64,000 nt of DNA from Isoperla grammatica (taxonomy: Eukaryota > Arthropoda > Insecta > Plecoptera > Perlodidae), in contig OX246744.1 of the NCBI GenBank assembly GCA_945910005.1, forward strand, positions 5,641,680 to 5,705,679, read 5' to 3'. The translations under genes were made by a program, and so were the position numbers. Positions 54,232 through 64,000 of the stretch are shown here, one piece after another; the first letter of the stretch is position 1; every line of letters begins with the position of its first letter. The notes under the pieces were generated by a model. That model saw nothing but the letters and a program-made list of their open reading frames with translations, was not told where the DNA came from and made no database searches.

Positions 54232-54664
54232 ATGGATATGTTCATCTTCATTATTGTTAATCTCGTTATTTTGTATGTACCTTCCTTAAATATCACTATT
54301 AACTAAGGATAGAAACCGACCTGGCTTACGCCGGTCTGAACTCAGATCATGTAAAGACCTAAAAGTCGAACATACTTAAACTTTGAACATCTACACCCAA
54401 AATTACCCTTAATCCAACATCGAGGTCTCAACCCTTATAGTCGATATGACATTTCTTTATTTATAACTTTGAAGGCTACGAGTTTACGTAACTAAAAGCC
54501 TTAAAAAATGTGAAATAAGATAGAACAGAAGAATAACTCAGTTAACTTTAAAGTAAAAATTATTGAAAGGGAAAGAAACAAAAATTTGTATATATTTTGT
54601 GTTGAATTCTAAACTGGAATTGATTTTGTGTGGTACGTATAAGTGGTTCTTGTTTCTAATTTGC

Positions 54665-54785
54665 AGAAGATCTAGGATTCGATTTCCGGTTCGGGCTGGG
54701 TGTTTTGACTTTGGAAATTGACTTTAATCTAAATTACATTTATACGATGACTTTGGAGCCGTCATAGCAAAGAAGCACATAATCT
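54665..54785 (+). mobile_element. Diverged tRNA-derived SINE
   Basis: GGATTCGATTTCCGGTTCGGG (box B-like), GTTTTGACTTTGGAAATTGA, ATTTATACGATGACTTTGGA, GCCGTCATAGCAAAGAAGCA. Shares the core with family A and the 5' order with 2685-2770. Confidence 0.7.
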
Positions 54786-54789
54786 TTTT

Positions 54790-55975
54790 TCCCACTATCT
54801 AATATGAACAGATACTAGGGATAGTTTAAGACCTTCCGTTGGTTACCTGCAACGGTGGCTTAACTAACTAGACTTGTGCACTCCTTTCAGTGGAAGACTT
54901 CATTTACAAATGTTTAAAAGAACGCCAGGAATCTATTGATTTTCGTGGAATAAGCGAACCTGAAAGGGGGCAGGAGATATGATATGAGATCGGTACGCGA
55001 CTTCTAACGTTGGGGCTATAGTATATTGCTTCATTCACTGCGTTGCCAAAGAAATCGACAAGCATAGCACTTACGCTTTTTCGGTTTGATCAGAAAGTAT
55101 TCAACCAAAATGACCTGACAAGAGTTTTTTTTTAATACTAGAAACGTACGAATCGAATACTTGTTCCGGTTTCCACGTTTAGAATGTAAATTCCTTTTCG
55201 GTCGTTGATTGAAACCTGTCGAAGGGTGAAAAGTTGGCAACGTTAGACGCATATAGATGACATTGTTAAGTGTATCGCTCGGGGAGGGGGGGTGGGAGTG
55301 GGGGGGGGGGGGATAAATGAGAAGAAGGAATTCTTCGGTTCGTGCGAGTCTGTGCGTAACTTTGAGCACAAACTCGCCACGGATCCGTTTTATCTTTAGC
55401 AAAGACTTACAGAAACTCTTCTGAAAATGGTTGAGAAACTAGGCACATAACTGGAAACTAAATGAAACGTAGCATGTAGTTTTTTGTATTCATTCGTAGC
55501 AGAGAGAGAAATGTTTTTCGTCAACAAAACCCCTTCATATTATACAGAAAATATTACGATACAATTTTTAATTTGAATTATAAATTACTAAAGGTTTTTC
55601 ACATGCAGATGATTTCCCAGAATTACAGTGAGCCATTTTAAATATAATGTTTTGAATGAAATCATAAAAAAAGTAAATGGTTCCTACAAGAAAAACACGG
55701 ATTCTAGTTTTGTTTGTTTATATTTGGTTATAAATAAAACGTATTTCAGGAGAAGACAACAGAATACAATATAATATATACCGGAATATAATATAAAAGC
55801 ACCAAACAAAAATCTCAGATGTGTAAAGGTTTCTTTTTCTTTAACAATGTATCACGTTTTCGTCCGCGTTACACATCTACATTTGAAAATAATAAACACA
55901 AAAATTATTTCAAAAAGTACATCACCAAATGAAAAAACAAAAAAAAAAAAAAATAGTAAATAGCTGGTTTAACCC
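54790..55975. other. Intergenic; G-rich patch
   Basis: G-rich stretch at about 55281-55312. A 123-codon reverse frame (55031-55402) crosses it and has no recognised domain. Confidence 0.4.
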
Positions 55976-56580
55976 TGATGATTCAAAGGTTAAAGTCGAC
56001 CATTCAGGACTTCAATGTACAAATTCGAACACAGCCTTCAAGACGTACCACGGACAAATCCTTCTATGACCCCGGGTCAAATGAGCCCTCGTTTATTCTA
56101 GTCACATTCGGGCAAGACGGAAGGAGTTCGAGCGAAGGGGGGGGGGGGGGGAGGAAGGGGGGGGCGTCTCCTAGTCTCAAGCCCGGAGACAAAGGACGCG
56201 CGCGCTACATTCGTTTGACTTTTAAGAAAAAAATATATATTTTCTTTCATATTAGAAAAAAAAGAAAAAAATACATAAGGCAAAGTAGTATATATACTGA
56301 ATACGCATAGGTGGACGACAGACGGACGTGGAAGTGAAATCTATGGTCGTTTCACAATTTCGACTAGAGTGGCCAAGTAACCGTTACTGCGACTTATTTC
56401 AAGAGGACCAGAGAAGTAAAAGAAAGATTCGTATAAAGAAGTGAATACACCTGAAAGAACAAAGGAAAGAGGATTTCTTTGAGACAGTATATTTCTTGTC
56501 TTGGTAAGAAATATCCCGTTTTATCGAGATGGATTTTAGAAATGAAGATGACTGGACGAGTTGAAAATGATGTAGGTGAA
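55976..56580. other. Intergenic; G-rich tract
   Basis: G tracts at about 56138-56164 give a glycine-rich 110-codon frame (55978-56310) with no domain. Not called. Confidence 0.4.
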
Positions 56581-56589
56581 CCAGGATTG

Positions 56590-56735
56590 GAGTTTTATTC
56601 CTCAAAATTAAACTTGACTTTAATCTAAATCTATACTTCTATATGATACCGGTGTCTATGTTAACGGTGACTTTGGAACTGTCATTGAGGAAGCACAAAA
56701 TAAATTGTATACATGTCCCCCACTGAAAATTATTA
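56590..56735 (+). mobile_element. Diverged SINE (core subfamily)
   Basis: AACTTGACTTTAATCTAAAT, CTATATGATACCGGTG, AACGGTGACTTTGGAACTGT, CATTGAGGAAGCACAAAATAAA and GTCCCCCACTGAAAAT: core and part of the tail in family order. Confidence 0.68.
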
Positions 56736-56763
56736 TAATAATAGAATAATAAGACATAGTATT

Positions 56764-56884
56764 ATCAAAGATTATAAAGGATTTATAATCTTTGGTATTA
56801 TGAAATATTAAGTCGGCTACTAACTTGTTTTCACAACGGCAACAACCAATGAAAAGCCAATTGTTGCCATTGAGAAAACAAGTA
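56764..56884. repeat. Two adjacent hairpins
   Basis: ATCAAAGATTATAAA/TTTATAATCTTTGGT (about 56765-56800) and ACTTGTTTTC.CAACGGCAACAA / TTGTTGCCATTGAGAAAACAAGT (about 56822-56883). Confidence 0.85.
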
Positions 56885-57006
56885 ACTATAGCTTACTAAG
56901 TTTTCCATAATTCAAGCCGTAGGAAGACTAGTGTAGTTGTAAAGCAAGGTATAAGTTTGTTGTTTCTAAACGTGTAAAGATGACTTCTGTACCGCGTACA
57001 AATCGT

Positions 57007-57316
57007 AAGAATAAGTAAACGGTGACTTCGGAGCCGTCCTAGCAACGAAGCACTCAATAAATTCAAAGATGTTCTGAATCGGCCTTGTTGATTCTGACAT
57101 TTGTCCGCAGATGTTCGCACTGTCCAATCACTGATTCATATGTTTCGTATTTGAAATATCGATCATTGATTGGTAATCGCTCACTCGTCGATGATGTTCG
57201 GAGCCGACAGGGTTGGTTAAGTCACTTTAAATTAAAGTCCCCCACTGCAAATCAGTTTAGTTACTGAGTGGGTAGACTCTAATGTGAATTTACTTTTTTA
57301 TTTATTTATTTATTTA
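57007..57316 (+). mobile_element. tRNA-SINE family A, 5'-truncated
   Basis: Starts GAATAAGTAAACGGTGACTT and runs through core, body and tail to TTTATTTATTTATTTA. Lacks the tRNA-like head. Confidence 0.94.
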
Positions 57317-57334
57317 CTGGTTTTAACTCTGTCA

Positions 57335-57420
57335 GCTGTCTTGAACGTGTTCATACCGCGTACAAACCGTGCACTGTACATAACGCAACTACGTACAAAC
57401 CGTGCACTGTAGATAGCTAC
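57335..57420. repeat. Short duplication of CGTACAAACCGTGCACTGTA
   Basis: Two copies about 36 bp apart; a related CCGCGTACAAATCGT lies just before the SINE at about 56992. Confidence 0.7.
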
Positions 57421-57689
57421 ACCTCACCGCAGGGTTATCCCCTCAAAGATGCGAGCATGGATTCCAAAGAGCTTATCTGCCTCTCGTAGCACAATGAGAT
57501 ATAACTGGCTGCAACTCTGTCAGCAGCTGTGGTTGCAGGCTGGGGATTGGTTATTTAAAAAAACTCTTTGAAGAGAACGTGGCTTGCGTAGACTGGAATG
57601 TACAGATATAATCAAAATATTTTGACACAATGTTTTGTACGGGATGATAACATACTTTGCAAAGCACGTTCCTGCTAAGACTGTACATG

Positions 57690-57960
57690 TTTCGATATTT
57701 AAGTTATTAAAAAAAGCGATTAATTTCCGTTATCCGGGATTTGGTTTGGTATCAGCTACAGCTAAACAATGCATTTTTAAATTTTTAAATGTTGTAATTA
57801 CGATTTGTAATTATTACAGAACATTTGTAACGATAACAGTTAAACTTTTAATCCATTGTTTAGCTAACACAAAATCAAACCCCGGGTATGGATGACTGTT
57901 TCAATATCTGGAAGCGTTTCCATGACACAGCAATAAAATACTGCCAATTTAACGAGTTTT
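57690..57960. mobile_element. Foldback family T3, copy
   Basis: GGGATTTGGTTTGGTATCAG, CTACAGCTAAACAATGCATT on the left pair with CCATTGTTTAGCTAACACAA, AATCAAACCCCGGGTATGGA on the right. TTTCAATATCTGGAAGCG and CAATAAAATACTGCC match the arms of 34690-34990. Confidence 0.72.
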
Positions 57961-58171
57961 CCCCCATTAAAACATGTTTTTAAATATGAATTTACACAAT
58001 GTATAGAGTAAAGTATATTACATATTATACACTCTTTTGAGCAGTTCAAAACAATTTTAAAGTACATTTTGGTACGGCCGCATGCACTTATATTAATTTT
58101 TGACCTCGAGATCAAATTGCAGTATAAGTGATAAATCATCGCTACAACCAACTGTTATTATTATATTAAAT

Positions 58172-58530
58172 ATATAATCTAGAGCTCTAATATTATCACA
58201 CAACAACGGTACTTTTATTGGTATCTAATCCTCGATCCAAACCACAATAAAGAAGGAACGAGATAGAAAAAAATCAATAACAAGGTTTAGTTTTAAACAC
58301 TATTTTCTTCAATTTTTAAATAACTCTTCGTGGTCTGTTTGTATACAGTAGTCAAATGTGTATTATCAATTTAATCTAGATCTATAATATTATCACACAA
58401 CACCGGTAGTTAACCACAATAAAGAAAGAACGAGATAGAAAAAGACAAAACAATAATAAGGTTTCTGTTTTCCTCAATTTTTAAATAACTCGTCGTGGCT
58501 TGTTTGTATATAGTCGAAAGTGTTGCGATA
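58172..58530. repeat. Two-copy local duplication, ~165-197-bp unit
   Basis: AATCTAGA.CTCTAATATTATCACACAACA begins at 58176 and in similar form at 58373. Both continue through CCACAATAAAGAA, GAACGAGATAGAAAAA and CTCAATTTTTAAATAACTC to GTTTGTATA. The second copy lacks about 30 bp. Confidence 0.85.
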
Positions 58531-58539
58531 ACATTGTGT

Positions 58540-58950
58540 CGCTTAACATTACCATTTCGAATATGCTCTCTGGTAATAAGGCAAGTCTGCATTTATTAAC
58601 ATACCAATGGAGGTCTTCGAAAATACCACCTAAGCCCTAAAAGCAAAAGAACGTTTGTTTACCCGAAAAAAGAAAAGATTAATACTATCATGAACCTAAT
58701 TCTTCTCGTTTTCTTGGCACTGTATGCCAGACTTTCTGCTAAATCTCTAAAACTTTTTAAGATTTATAGAAGAAACTTAAATTAGAATATCCCCCCCAAA
58801 AAAATGCTTTCTGTGGATTCTCTTGTAATGTAAATGTAAGCTATAAAAGTTGAATGTTTTTAACAAAGATCCCTCGTCGACTCGCGATTGGAATGTAGTA
58901 CGTGTGAATCGATAATGCCCACAATCTGCTTTTTACCACACGTGACAAGA
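58540..58950. other. Intergenic, nothing recognised
   Basis: AT-rich; no gene or repeat noted. Confidence 0.4.
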
Positions 58951-58952
58951 CA

Positions 58953-59136
58953 GCACACGCACACGCACACGCACACGCACACGCACACGCACACGCACAC
59001 GCACACGCACACGCACACGCACACGCACACGCACACGCACACGCACACGCACACGCACACGCACACGCACACGCACACGCACACGCACACGCACACACAC
59101 ACGCACACGCACACGCACACACACACGCACACGCAC
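58953..59136. repeat. (GCACAC)n hexamer array
   Basis: About 30 copies of the hexamer with a few CACACA variants near the right end. Open frames of 67-120 codons through it (His-Thr, Val-Cys, Ala-Cys, Arg-Val repeats) are by-products. Confidence 0.97.
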
Positions 59137-59139
59137 ATT

Positions 59140-59765
59140 ATATTTAATAACATAATAACATTATCACTTTCTCTAACGCTCTATTTCTTTCATTTTTGTT
59201 TCCTTCTAATTCTTGGTCCTTTTGTTTGTTTTTTGTGTATAGTCATCTGACTTTCATTTTACACATGTGTATTTCTGATTTACTTATTTTCTTATATTAT
59301 TTTATATTAATATATATATATTTATTTTTTCGTTATTAATAGTACCTTATTTTGTTATCAATTCTATTTTGTAGATTCTCCAGTATTAAATGTACATATT
59401 TAGTTGTCCTGTGTAAATCGGTGTTGCAACTAAGACATAAAATAAATATATATACACACACACACACGCACAAACATTCCCTTAAAAGCCAGTCAATTGA
59501 GTTTTTATAACCTCAGTTTCCCAAGGCCTTCGCGCTCAATAACAAAGCATGTAGCCACTAGTTTCTCACCCTAGTAATTGTGCCTCGTATTACCTCATTA
59601 ATTATATACGTATATTTAGAGTAGACGCTTTGTTTTAATTTATTTTCATACACCGAGGCAACGAACGAGTGACCGGAATGTCACGCTAGGCGTACAACGA
59701 GCCAACAAGTGCAAAGCACACATAACATTAAATGGCATCGATTAGGGAGCACGGCTACGAGTAAT
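59140..59765. other. Intergenic, AT-rich; short CA tract
   Basis: TATATACACACACACAC at about 59448-59467. T/A-rich with AATAAATATA, possibly an old retroposon tail; nothing firm. Confidence 0.4.
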
Positions 59766-59770
59766 GGCAG

Positions 59771-60080
59771 AGATATTAGCTGACTATTAGCTGACTATTA
59801 GCTGACTATTAGCTGACTATAAGCTGAGATATTAGGTGACTATTAGCTGACAATTAGTTGAGATATTAGCTGAGATATTAGGTGAGATATTAGCTGACTA
59901 TTGGCTGACTATTAGCTGAGATATTAGCTGAGATATAAGCTGACTATCTGCTGACTATTAGCTGACTATAAGCTGACTATTAGCTGACTATTAGCTGACT
60001 ATTAGCTTAGATATCAGCTGACTATAAGCTGAGATATTAGCTAAGATATTACCTGACTATTAGCTGAGATATTATAGCTG
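59771..60080. repeat. Minisatellite, 11-12-bp TATTAGCTGA(C/GA) units
   Basis: Roughly 27 units of ATTAGCTGACT or ATATTAGCTGAG, interspersed in two variants (11 bp with CT, 12 bp with GAT). Confidence 0.95.
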
Positions 60081-60084
60081 ATGA

Positions 60085-60835
60085 ACAGGGTCGTTACGTG
60101 TAGAGTTTCATTATTAATTGCATCAATCAAAAACTACAATGTAAACATTTATCGGTTCGAATTACGTATTAATTTAAAATGTAATATAATATTTTTTCAG
60201 TGCGCCTGTTTGCATCATAAAAACATGATCAGGAAGTGGTTCGCAACCAGTTTTCTTGTGCATGCAGAGAGCATATTGGATCCCCTTATTTCTAGATTCA
60301 CAAAACCAGGAAATTACACGCAGAAACAATAATTAATGATGTGTTAATACATGATACAGAAGGTTTGTGTCTTATTCTAGACTTCTATGGTTCAGCGAGT
60401 GTATTTGTGGATGAAAGACAATCACCATAATAGAAGGAATCTGCCCCCTCATTCCTGGTTCCAAGGAGCTCAAACTGGAGTGAGAGCAAATGAAAGGTTC
60501 AGGGGTTACTCCTTCGGGTCCATTTAGTGGATCCTAGTCCTGGATTCACAAGTGGTCCGTGCTAAGTATTTTTGTGGACCCAACTCTAACATCAGCAATT
60601 TTACACTTCTTGCGAATCCGTGGCCTAGGTCATATGAAGTATTTGCTCATTTCTGGTGGAACAAAGACTCTATGAACAGTAAAATGTTTCAAGTGATTTT
60701 TTCTCAGAATGGGCATAGATTCGTAAGAGATCAACAGTTAAGGCCACAAACAGACTAATAACCTCTTGTAAATCCTGACTCTGGTTTCGTTTATATGCAG
60801 GCGTCGATCCTAAACTAAATTACATAAATTCGTTT
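60085..60835. other. Intergenic; unassigned short frames
   Basis: Frames of 83 codons (60081-60332) and 68 codons (60552-60758) show no domain I recognise. No repeat from elsewhere in the window. Confidence 0.4.
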
Positions 60836-60838
60836 TAA

Positions 60839-61140
60839 TAGAGTCTACCCACTCAGTAACAAGACTGATTTTCAGTGGGGGACTTTAATGAAAAACGACT
60901 AAACCAACCCTGTAGGCTCCGAACACCATCGACGAGTGAGCGATAACCAATCAAAGATCTATATTTCAAATAAGAAACACATCAATCAGTGTTTGAACAG
61001 TGCGAACACCTGCGAACAAATGCCAGAATCAACAAAACCGATTCAGAACAACTTTGAATTTTTTGAGTGCTTCGTTGTTCGGACGGCTCCAAAGTCACCG
61101 TTTATTTATTCCTAAGCCAAGAAGTGATGGAATTGAATCT
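60839..61140 (-). mobile_element. tRNA-SINE family A, 5'-truncated and tail-less
   Basis: From GAGTCTACCCACTCAGTAAC to AGAAGTGATGGAATTGAATC; both the AT-rich tail and tRNA-like head are missing, and substitutions are more numerous than in other copies. Confidence 0.92.
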
Positions 61141-61144
61141 TATG

Positions 61145-61965
61145 AATCTTTTGCAGTATATTGTTCTGTACATGGTTATAACGTTAACCCCTTTAGACGG
61201 GGTTAGCCAGGGATAAGCTACGTGCCCTGGTCTTGGCAGTGAGTGTACAACAAAGCGCATATTCCCCCCACGTATAACCCTGGCCATCCTACGAGCCAAC
61301 GAAGCCGATAAAGACATTGCGTCTCCCGTCTTAGAGCCAATAAGGTATAATCTCATATCACCACGAAATTGCTTTTTCATTTCTAACCATTTCCCCAGTT
61401 TTTCAACCAATCAGATTTCGATACCGAGGGAATTTCTCCAATAGCAAAGTATCATGAAATGTGTCACGTATTTTTCCTCTTCCGCAATTATTTATAGTCG
61501 GTCGCTTGGGGAAAGGAAAACTCGTTTTTTTTGTTCTTTCTTTGAGAATCCGTGCCCGGAAATGATCGGTCTTAATTTTTGAGTCGATTTGTATTATGTG
61601 ATTTGCAAACATTTGTTCCCATCATTAAAAAGCATCGGGACATCGTAACAAATTGATGAGGAATGATTCAATAAAGTTAATATTTAGAAAAAGTAATCAT
61701 CAATTTGATCATAGCATTTCGAAAATAGCTATCAATAATTTTAATCAGAAGTTATTAACAATCCATAAATCTAATGGTACAATTAGTCTGAATGCTAGGA
61801 TAAAAACGAGACATCAGCCACAACCAAACACGAAAGAAACATTAACCTAGCACACATTGTTAATAAATACTTTAAAAACATGAACAACATTAATCTATTT
61901 CGGAGGCTTTATTTATTTTTTATTTATTTTGATTTTGACATTATTTATTTCAGCTAATGTTATAA
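61145..61965. other. Intergenic, nothing recognised
   Basis: A 102-codon reverse frame (61102-61410) partly overlaps the SINE and has no recognised domain. Confidence 0.4.
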
Positions 61966-61970
61966 AATAA

Positions 61971-62393
61971 GCTCGTTGGTCCAGTGGTTAGCATCCCTGC
62001 TTCCAATGCAGAAGGTCCCGGGTTCAAATCCCGCTTCAGGCAGAAGTTTTTTAACTTCTAATGTAGATTCAATTCCATTACTACTTGGCTTAGGAATAAG
62101 TAAACGGTGACTTTGGAGCCGTCCTAGCAACGAAGCACTCAATAAATTCAAAGTTGTTCTGAATCGGCCTTGTTGATTCTGGCATTTGTCCGCAGGTGTT
62201 CGCACTGTCCAATCACTGATTCATATGTTTCGTATTTGAAATATCGATCTTTGATTGGTTATCGCTCACTCGTCGATGGTGTTCGAAGCCTACAGGGTTG
62301 GTTCGGTAACTTTCAATTAAAGTCCCCCACTGCAAATCAGTTTAGTTACTGAGTGGGTAGACTCTAAATGTGAATTTATTTATTTATTTATTT
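61971..62393 (+). mobile_element. tRNA-SINE family A, reference full-length copy
   Basis: The head starts GCTCGTTGGTCCAGTGGTTA (box A-like TGGTCCAGTGG), has an anticodon-arm CTGC-TTCCAAT-GCAG and box B-like GGTTCAAATCC, and ends TTCAGGCAG. Then come the GAAGTTTTTTAACTTC hairpin, core GGTGACTTTGGAGCCGTCC, body with GTTCGCACTGTCCAATCACT and CTCACTCGTCGATGGTGTTC, tail CTGCAAATCAGTTTAGTTAC and TTTATTTATTTATTTA. By eye the head is closest to a glycine (UCC) or tryptophan tRNA. It is a SINE and not a tRNA gene: the acceptor stem does not pair and the transcript continues. Confidence 0.96.
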
Positions 62394-62399
62394 ACACTC

Positions 62400-62800
62400 A
62401 TTAAATTTACATTAAATATTGACAGCGTTGTCTGAGTCTCATTATCGCGCATCTAATAAAATATCTGTTTTGCCGTGAACAGCTATTAACACAATCATAA
62501 GCGAGATCAGGACTTGCACATTTTTTCGGAATATTTAAGTAGTGAACCTGATACAATCATAATGTAGTCTACTGGAATTACAAACTCGGTAAAACACTCA
62601 CCCACCATCAATCTTTTCAATCCCCCTAAATCAGCAATAGACTTAACGGGGACTAGGGTGGAAAGTATGGTTTACCCAACTTATACTGGTTGAAAAGCCA
62701 TTTTTAAAATAGGAAAAAACTGTTGGGGAAAAATTTCAGGATTGTAGATACTTCATTCCCATTTGAACCTCCCTTCCGGGCCTTGGTAGAATTGGTACCG
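62400..62800. other. Intergenic, nothing recognised
   Basis: AT-rich; a G run at 62801-62813 precedes the next element. Confidence 0.4.
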
Positions 62801-62827
62801 GGGGGGGGGGGGGGGCGTGTACTCCTG

Positions 62828-63119
62828 GGCCCCTATTCCTGAAAGTTTTCACTTTGTGAAATAAGTGATATCTATGTATAGGCCTATCTAAGCAACCTGC
62901 ACCGAGTTTGTTTGTTTGTTTTGTAAGTTTGTTTTTTTATTCTCACAACAATAGTACATACATGTAATACTGTAATACAATAATATAATCACATAGATAT
63001 TTTTAATTACATTAATTTATTACATTAGTATAGAGAAACCCACATAAGCCAAAACTAGTATGTGTGGGGTGTTAAAGTGAGTTTATGTCACAAAGTGAAA
63101 ACTTTCATGAATAGGGGCC
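62828..63119. mobile_element. TIR element, 292 bp, possible CTG duplication
   Basis: Termini GGCCCCTATTCCTGAAAGTT and, from the right, GGCCCCTATTCATGAAAGTT; TIRs about 32 bp (to CACTTTGTGA). CTG flanks at 62825-62827 and 63120-63122. The terminus matches the right end of 11881-12062, placing both in one family. Confidence 0.87.
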
Positions 63120-63269
63120 CTGGAAGTTTGTTTGGGTTACCATTTTGACACATTGGCTACGGTACCAGGCTTGTGTCCACATTTTTTATGTGTGCTTAGT
63201 AATAGGGGCTAAAACTTCCATTACTGGAGAACCGCGGACGCGCTTTCAAGCAACGTTTCAGGTCATTAT

Positions 63270-63540
63270 AAATAAATAAATAAATAAATAAAATAAATAA
63301 ATTCACATTTAAAGTCTACTCACTCAGTAACTAAACTGATTTGCAGTGGGGAACTTTAATTTAAAGTGACTAAACCAACCCTGTAGGCTTCGAACACCAT
63401 CAACGAGTGAGCGATAACCAATCAAAGATCGATATTTCAAATACGGAACATGTGAATCAGTGATTAGACAGTGCGAACACCTGCGGACAAATGAAAGAAT
63501 CAACAAGGCCGATTCAGAACAACTTTGAATTTATTGAGTA
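63270..63540 (-). mobile_element. tRNA-SINE family A, 5'-truncated
   Basis: Long AAATAAATAAATAAATAAAT tail, tail block, body and up to GAATTTATTGAGTA; core and head missing. Confidence 0.94.
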
Positions 63541-63742
63541 TTACAAGGGCCGGTATTACACGAGCAGCTTATAAGACAATCAGGAAAGCCAATAGCTTGC
63601 TTTTGCCAATCAGAAGCCTTTTAATCCGCCTAATAGCTTATTATCTCATATTATCTTCCTTAGGTCCTGTATTACTTACAACCTCGAGATAAGGTTCTAG
63701 ATAAACTTGTTCTCGGTAAAATAGCTTGTGATTATCGGTTGC

Positions 63743-64000
63743 CACACGTGGTTATCACTTGCTATTGGCTGATTGAGTGTTTTCCACGCGGTCCGTCACA
63801 GCAATCAGCCAATAGCAAGTGATAACCACGTAGATACCACTTGCTATTGGCTGATTGAGTGTTTTCCACGCGGTCCGTCACAGCAATTAGCCAATAGCAA
63901 GTGATAACTACGTAGATATCACTTGCTATTGGCTGATTGAGTGTTTTCCACGCGGTCCGTCACAGCAATCAGCCAATAGCAAGTGATAACCACGTAGATA
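63743..64000. repeat. Palindromic satellite, three 82-bp units, continues past window
   Basis: TTGCTATTGGCTGATTGAGT recurs at 63759, 63841 and 63923. Each 82-bp unit is itself a hairpin: CACTTGCTATTGGCTGATTG pairs with CAATCAGCCAATAGCAAGTG around a 26-base loop containing CCACGCGGTCCGTC. Units are nearly identical (one C/T change in the second right arm, AACC/AACT variants). The array reaches the last base. The same hairpin occurs once inside 11881-12062. Confidence 0.95.

Noticed and set aside
55978..56310. 110-codon glycine-rich frame
   Set aside because: Driven by G tracts; no domain, and ends in AT-rich low complexity.
58888..59250. 120-codon His-Thr repeat frame and three reverse frames
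   Set aside because: All are translations of the GCACAC hexamer array with short unrelated flanks.
60552..60758. 68-codon frame with ordinary composition
   Set aside because: Looks more protein-like than most but matches no family I know, and I see no supporting splice or promoter signal. A translated search would decide.
61971..62043. Possible functional tRNA gene
   Set aside because: Box A and box B are visible but the acceptor stem does not pair, and the same head is followed by the same SINE body in several copies. It is the promoter region of a SINE.

Overview
This window reads as non-coding, repeat-saturated DNA from an animal nuclear genome. The evidence is RNA polymerase III type SINEs with tRNA-like heads (box A and box B visible), short non-autonomous DNA transposons with terminal inverted repeats (TIRs) and clean target-site duplications (TSDs), 3' remnants of non-LTR retrotransposons, an antisense 5S rRNA-like stretch, abundant microsatellites, AT-rich composition and a 200-N scaffold gap. 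A marine invertebrate is plausible from the style of the repeats, but nothing in the sequence fixes the phylum. I found no intact protein-coding gene. The long open frames are either carried by repeats (for example the 117/118-bp tandem array near 1-2 kb) or lack any recognisable domain. The only protein homology I trust is to retrotransposon C-termini (39980-40219, 27702-27788; less surely 52703-52795 and 53205-53330 minus).

Layout. 0-6 kb: a 52-bp-arm hairpin, a 117/118-bp tandem array fused to a SINE tail, a 96-bp-arm hairpin and a seven-unit array built around G-tract/C-tract hairpins. 8-9.4 kb: a nest in which a TATAGGG-ended DNA element is split by a SINE carrying a foldback at its 5' end. 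11-19 kb: foldbacks, a TTAA-flanked element, a 3-bp-TSD element, and a full-length SINE that received its own foldback. 21-31 kb: a dense run of TIR elements, including a hAT-like element with an 8-bp TSD and a three-layer SINE nest with a 9-bp TSD. 34-44 kb: a second hAT-like element, TATAGGG and TAACGG foldback families, a LINE 3' end and large foldbacks with Penelope-like tips. 45-48.5 kb: local duplications and a 41/42-bp satellite. 50-54 kb: a LINE tail insertion with an empty-site paralogue in the same window, two LINE 3' ends and a TIR element. 56-64 kb: SINEs, a hexamer array, an 11-12-bp minisatellite, and an 82-bp palindromic satellite running off the right edge.

How the parts relate. 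One SINE family (tRNA-like head, a core with GGTGACTTTGGAGCCGTC, a shared 3' tail ending in TTTATTTATTT) supplies at least a dozen copies, both orientations, mostly 5'-truncated. Diverged relatives keep only the tail or only the core. About 25 long inverted repeats, from at least eight unrelated families, make foldback DNA the dominant architecture. One foldback family (ends like GGCYMCTATTCCTGAAAG) appears as single elements at 11881-12062 and 62828-63119, and its inner part is tandemly amplified at 63743-64000. That looks like a satellite being born from a transposon. All family assignments come from reading the sequence by eye; no database search was possible.
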